64,000 bases of DNA from the NCBI GenBank assembly GCA_013391385.1, contig JACBFI010000009.1, positions 1 to 64,000 of the forward strand, read 5' to 3'. Below, in pieces: positions 60,608-64,000 of the stretch. Within the stretch, counting starts at the first letter, position 1. Each line of letters starts with the position of its first letter. Origin of the DNA: Sediminibacterium sp. Gen4 (lineage in GTDB: Bacteria > Bacteroidota > Bacteroidia > Chitinophagales > Chitinophagaceae). The notes below the pieces were generated by a model. That model was not told where the DNA came from and did not search any database. It saw only the letters and a program-made list of their open reading frames with translations. Position numbers and translations under genes: made by a program.

Positions 60608-60663
60608 GGTTATGGCTTATGATCGTTGGACCATGGACTATTGACTATTGTCTATGGTCTATT
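60608..60663. repeat. Heptad array upstream of the hybrid kinase operon
   Basis: Units are GGTTATG and GCTTATG, then after one non-matching unit GACCATG, GACTATT twice, GTCTATG and GTCTATT. The part from 60629 to 60659 is an imperfect palindrome. It lies between the hybrid kinase start and the SusD terminator. Confidence 0.7.
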
Positions 60664-60667
60664 ACAA

Positions 60668-60704
60668 AAAGAGGCTGTATCAAAACTTTTGATACAGCCT
60701 CTTT
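60668..60704 (-). terminator. Rho-independent terminator of the SusC/SusD operon
   Basis: An inverted repeat of 18 bp (AAAGAGGCTGTATCAAAA and its complement) with a one-base centre, so the working stem is about 15 bp. On the minus strand it is followed by a run of five T. It lies 19 bases past the susD-type stop. Confidence 0.9.
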
Positions 60705-60723
60705 AGATTAATATTCGAATGCT

Positions 60724-62019
60724 TTAGAAAGCAGGATCCGCCGGTGTATTCGGGTTACTGTCACGCTCACGGAAAGGATAAGGGAAGAAGTTTCTCTTTC
60801 TCTCAGCAGTTGGTCTACCGAAACGACGCATGTCTTCCAGCTTCATGCCAGACAGATATAGTTCGATACAACGATTGCGATAGATCTGTGTCAACAAATC
60901 ATTGGCCGTTGCGGGTGCCACCGGTGCAAGGTCTGCACCAATACCCAATACATCATTGACAGCTCTCTTGGTTACCACTCTATTCAATTCAATATTACCA
61001 TTCACCAGATCAGGTGTTGCCTGACGTGCATAACACTCAGCTTTGATCAACATGATCTCACCAGGGAAATACAGAGGAATAGCTGTTGTAGGTGTATTCC
61101 AGAATCCATTCAATCTGAAACGTGGATTGATGGTGGCATTGATAACGGTATAAAACGGAATACGCTTATCAGCCAGATCAGGTGCTATAGCTGCAGGTAA
61201 ACCCAATGTAGAGTCAACAGGCTGGTACACGTTATTGGTAGACGTTACAAAGTTGAAGATCGGATTTGGGTTGGCCGCTTCAAAATTCATGGTTGAACGC
61301 TTTGTGAGGTCTACCGCATTCGCTGCTTGTAAAGCTGCTGCATAGTTACCCGCAAACAATGAATAACGCGCTTTCAATGCATTCAATGTATTCACGATGT
61401 CTACACCAACCGGAACATCTGCTGCAAAGGAAGCAGAAATCGCATTGGCACTGATCGTTGCCAGTGCTTTATCGATTGCTGCAATGGCTCTTGCAAAACC
61501 AACATTTCTGTCAGAGAATGTAGTGGTGGCTGTTCCAACGGTATCCGGTACTTTTTCCCAATAGCTAGACAATGCACCTATTGCAAGTGCCTTATAAATA
61601 CTGGCATAACCGATCAATCCACTGGCATAACTTTTATCGGTCAATTTTGACGCGGCATTGATTACATTATTGGCATCAAAGATGACTTTATTGGCAGAAC
61701 TCCATACATTACCCAATAAGGCATTGGTACCATCTACTGCTGCCCCACCGGTACTGAATTGAAATTCAGAAACGTTACCGGGATTCATTAAAATAGTTTC
61801 ATTGGTGATGAGTCCGGTTGCATCAGACATACCATATGCAACATTTGAAGCATAGGTTCTTTGCAAACCTACCACAACACCAGCCAAACCTTTCGCCGAA
61901 CTAAAAACCTGATCCGAAGTAGCGGCATTCGGATTATTGAAGTCTTTTTTGCAACCTGCAGTTGTGAGAAGCAGTGCTGCCAGACCTGTATATAATGATG
62001 TTTGAATACTCTTTTTCAT
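60724..62019 (-). CDS. SusD/RagB family outer-membrane nutrient-binding lipoprotein
   Basis: A 431-residue lipoprotein (signal to LLLTTAGC, Cys23) that follows the SusC-like gene on the same strand. Features are the opening CKKDFNNPNAATSDQVFSSAKGLAGVVVGLQRTYA, helical tetratricopeptide-like repeats in the middle, and the C-terminal YRNRCIELYLSGMKLEDMRRFGRP typical of SusD proteins. SusD proteins act as lids on SusC channels and bind the imported substrate on the cell surface. The substrate is not evident: no glycosidase or peptidase gene is present in the visible part of the locus. A strong terminator follows. Confidence 0.92.
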   Translation of the reverse strand: MKKSIQTSLYTGLAALLLTTAGCKKDFNNPNAATSDQVFSSAKGLAGVVVGLQRTYASNVAYGMSDATGLITNETILMNPGNVSEFQFSTGGAAVDGTNALLGNVWSSANKVIFDANNVINAASKLTDKSYASGLIGYASIYKALAIGALSSYWEKVPDTVGTATTTFSDRNVGFARAIAAIDKALATISANAISASFAADVPVGVDIVNTLNALKARYSLFAGNYAAALQAANAVDLTKRSTMNFEAANPNPIFNFVTSTNNVYQPVDSTLGLPAAIAPDLADKRIPFYTVINATINPRFRLNGFWNTPTTAIPLYFPGEIMLIKAECYARQATPDLVNGNIELNRVVTKRAVNDVLGIGADLAPVAPATANDLLTQIYRNRCIELYLSGMKLEDMRRFGRPTAERKRNFFPYPFRERDSNPNTPADPAF

Positions 62020-62037
62020 ACAAGTAATTTTTGAGGA

Positions 62038-64000
62038 TTAAAATTTAGCCTGAATACCAAAACTGAAAGTTCTTGGAATAGGCACTGCACCAAAATCAAT
62101 TCCACGCAGAATGGTACTTTGTCCACCCGCATTTACTTCAGGATCATATCCTTTGTAATTGTCCCAACTGATCAGGTTTCGTCCACTGAAATTGATACTC
62201 AGGTCACTGAATCCTTTTACTTTTCCGAAATTATAACTGAGTGATAATTCACGCAACTTGGTATAACTACCGTTATCAATTCTCCACTCTTCAATTGCAT
62301 AAATACCATTGATATAACCACGTGGTAATTGTCCGCGATGCTCTTGCTCTGCTACTTTACCATTACCTACACCCTGACGAGTACGGAAGTCGGCATTGAA
62401 TACATCTACACCCTGCACCGCATCAATCTGAACACGTAAGCTCAATCTCTTATAGGTAAATTCATTCACGAGACTGGTAGTATAATCAGGATTGGGATCA
62501 CCGATCACTCTACGAAGTACAGCACCACTTGGCAATCCGGAGGTTCTTCCGGGTGTAAATACCAATGCACTATTTTGAACACCTCTTTCTGTTTGAGGAA
62601 TACCACCTGCGTTTTTCACTTCACTTCCATCCGGATTACGTGCAAAGAAAGTTCCGTAGAAGACACCTACCGGCTGACCTTCAATGATAGCAACCGGTGC
62701 ACCGGCATTTGTACTTAACAGTGTCAATGCTTGTCCGATACGAACTGCTTTATTTCTGTTACGGTTGAAAATACCGGTAATGTTCCAGTTGAAATCTTTT
62801 TTCGCAATTGGATTACCTGTCAATACAATCTCAAAACCTTTGTTTTCCAATGATCCAAAATTATCCAACAAGCTGCTGAAGCCGGATGTTGGAGCAATGA
62901 ATCGATTGATCAACAGGTCCGTTACTTTCTTATTGTAAATGTTTACTGTTAACCCTACTCTGTTATTCAGGAAAGCAAGATCGAAACCTAGTTCAGTTTC
63001 TTGTTGTCTTTCAGGCTTTACATTTTCGTTCGCTAATGTACCGCTAGAGTTCAATGCTGTTCTTCCCAAATAAGAAGATGAACTGTAAGTGTTAAATCTA
63101 GAGTAAGCGCCGATACCTGTCAGGTTTCCGCTTTCACCATATGCCAAACGAACTTTGAACAAATCCCACCATTTAGAAACACCGGAATTGGCCCAAAAAT
63201 CAGCCCCTGAGATCACATAGCTACCACTTGCTTTGTAATAAGTTTGGTTACGTTGATTTTTACCAAACACAGATGATCCATCCACACGTATCGCACCTGT
63301 TACAAAGAACTGGTTACGGTATTTGAAGTTTTGCTGAACATAAGCACCAGAGATAGACAGCTCACTTCTATCATCCACAGGATCCAATCTGGTGCTCGCA
63401 CCATTTACAGTTTGTACAAAGGGAGCGAGACCTCTTCCTTGCAACAGAGAGAAATTATTTTTCTCGTACTGCTGAGAGAATCCGACCTGAGTCACTGAAT
63501 TGATATTGTTCGTGATATTTCTTGAATAGGTAGCATTCAGATCATGGTTGATGGCAAAGAAATTATTATTCGCTGCACTTGAATAACCATTTTGTGTAGG
63601 ATCCAATGCCGGACCACCTCCAAAGAATGCAGTACTCACATTATAAGCGAATGGAGGAATATAGGTGTTCCCATTCTGTGCATAGTTATCAATACCCATG
63701 GTATAATCAACGGTCAATCCAGTGATCGGACGTAGTTTCAATCCCAGATTCGCAATCAAACGATTCGTGGTTTGACGCTGCTTGATATCTTCAATCACAG
63801 ACACCGGGTTGGCACGACCACGCTCACCTACTGCACGAACATTACCCAAAGCATCTCTGGTCCAGATATCATGGAAATTACCAATGATGGTAACAGAGTT
63901 CATGGGAGAGAAAAAAGAGTTACCATCCGGCTTTTCATTGGCTGTACTATTGATATAGTTCAAACCTAAATTGAAGCTTGCCCATTTATTCAATACCTGA
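62038..64000 (-). CDS. SusC/RagA family TonB-dependent outer-membrane transporter (C-terminal part)
   Basis: At least 654 residues of the C-terminal beta-barrel of a SusC-like TonB-dependent transporter. The reading frame is open to the window edge (…QVLNKWASFNLGLNY), so the signal peptide, carboxypeptidase-like domain, TonB box and plug lie outside. Visible hallmarks are SGAYVQQNFKYRNQFFVTGAIRVDGSSVFG, KVRLAYGESGNLTGIG, NENVKPERQQETELGFDLAFLNNRVGLTVNIYNKKV (in pieces), and the final SGRNLISWDNYKGYDPEVN followed by PIPRTFSFGIQAKF. It lies 18 bases upstream of the SusD gene, forming the usual pair for TonB-driven import. Confidence 0.93.
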   Translation of the reverse strand, partial: QVLNKWASFNLGLNYINSTANEKPDGNSFFSPMNSVTIIGNFHDIWTRDALGNVRAVGERGRANPVSVIEDIKQRQTTNRLIANLGLKLRPITGLTVDYTMGIDNYAQNGNTYIPPFAYNVSTAFFGGGPALDPTQNGYSSAANNNFFAINHDLNATYSRNITNNINSVTQVGFSQQYEKNNFSLLQGRGLAPFVQTVNGASTRLDPVDDRSELSISGAYVQQNFKYRNQFFVTGAIRVDGSSVFGKNQRNQTYYKASGSYVISGADFWANSGVSKWWDLFKVRLAYGESGNLTGIGAYSRFNTYSSSSYLGRTALNSSGTLANENVKPERQQETELGFDLAFLNNRVGLTVNIYNKKVTDLLINRFIAPTSGFSSLLDNFGSLENKGFEIVLTGNPIAKKDFNWNITGIFNRNRNKAVRIGQALTLLSTNAGAPVAIIEGQPVGVFYGTFFARNPDGSEVKNAGGIPQTERGVQNSALVFTPGRTSGLPSGAVLRRVIGDPNPDYTTSLVNEFTYKRLSLRVQIDAVQGVDVFNADFRTRQGVGNGKVAEQEHRGQLPRGYINGIYAIEEWRIDNGSYTKLRELSLSYNFGKVKGFSDLSINFSGRNLISWDNYKGYDPEVNAGGQSTILRGIDFGAVPIPRTFSFGIQAKF

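Overview
The window reads as chromosome of a Bacteroidota bacterium, most likely family Chitinophagaceae (an inference from protein style, not from a database search). The evidence is type IX secretion and gliding parts (two PorP/SprF proteins, a CHU_C-type C-terminal sorting domain, PorT, PorX, GldB), a SusC/SusD pair, bacillithiol synthesis (BshA), an LpxC-FabZ fusion, TAnnTTTG-type promoter boxes and almost no Shine-Dalgarno sites. There are about 58 protein genes on both strands. I see no rRNA, tRNA, CRISPR array, prophage or classical insertion sequence. No gene-free stretch exceeds 300 bases.

Layout. 1-5.2 kb: a lipoprotein, upp, then an AT-rich cassette of two PorP/SprF proteins and a large type IX secreted protein. 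5.3-12.9 kb: DNA glycosylase, EI24-like membrane protein, RsmI-like methylase, M28 peptidase, bshA, a Ca/Na exchanger and a class-III aminotransferase. 12.9-20 kb: two genes for S23/four-helix-bundle proteins, each between inverted arrays of 7-base repeats, with gamma carbonic anhydrase, rsgA, ubiE-porT, dihydroorotase and a MutS-like ATPase between them. 20-34 kb: yifB/comM, a metallophosphoesterase-propeller protein, a histone-H1-like protein, a large zinc protease, pyruvate dehydrogenase E2, isocitrate dehydrogenase, apaG, gldB. 34-45 kb: NAD synthetase, an AT-rich type II restriction-modification pair, a universal stress protein, thiolase, pyrD, terC, a membrane protein-regulator pair, acyl-CoA dehydrogenase. 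45-54.5 kb: ComEA-like and PhnP-like proteins, porX, an HD hydrolase, lpxD-lpxC/fabZ-lpxA and an ABC ATPase. 54.5-64 kb: a four-gene signalling operon (giant hybrid kinase, cheR, cheB, receiver-kinase) and a SusD/SusC pair cut by the window edge.

The main unexplained structure is a family of intergenic palindromes built from degenerate 7-base units (heptads), usually starting with G, at about a dozen places between 12.9 and 60.7 kb. Their words differ between loci (GCTTATG/GTTCATA, GTTGACA/GTTGATA, GCTGCAA/GCTACAA, GATGTCG, GACTATT), but the 7-base period and the inverted-arm layout recur. The arrays run up to or into stop and start codons. At two loci the inverted arms are pushed apart and hold a promoter plus a four-helix-bundle gene. 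One of those genes has a one-base frameshift in a 6-base homopolymer. This looks like a family of small heptad-palindrome elements, with the four-helix-bundle protein as a possible partner; that partnership is a hypothesis.

How genes fit together: PorP/SprF, PorT, PorX and GldB belong to the secretion and gliding machinery; pyrD, dihydroorotase and upp to pyrimidine supply; thiolase and acyl-CoA dehydrogenase to fatty-acid breakdown, the latter behind a candidate TetR-type operator; lpxD, lpxC/fabZ and lpxA form an early lipid A operon.
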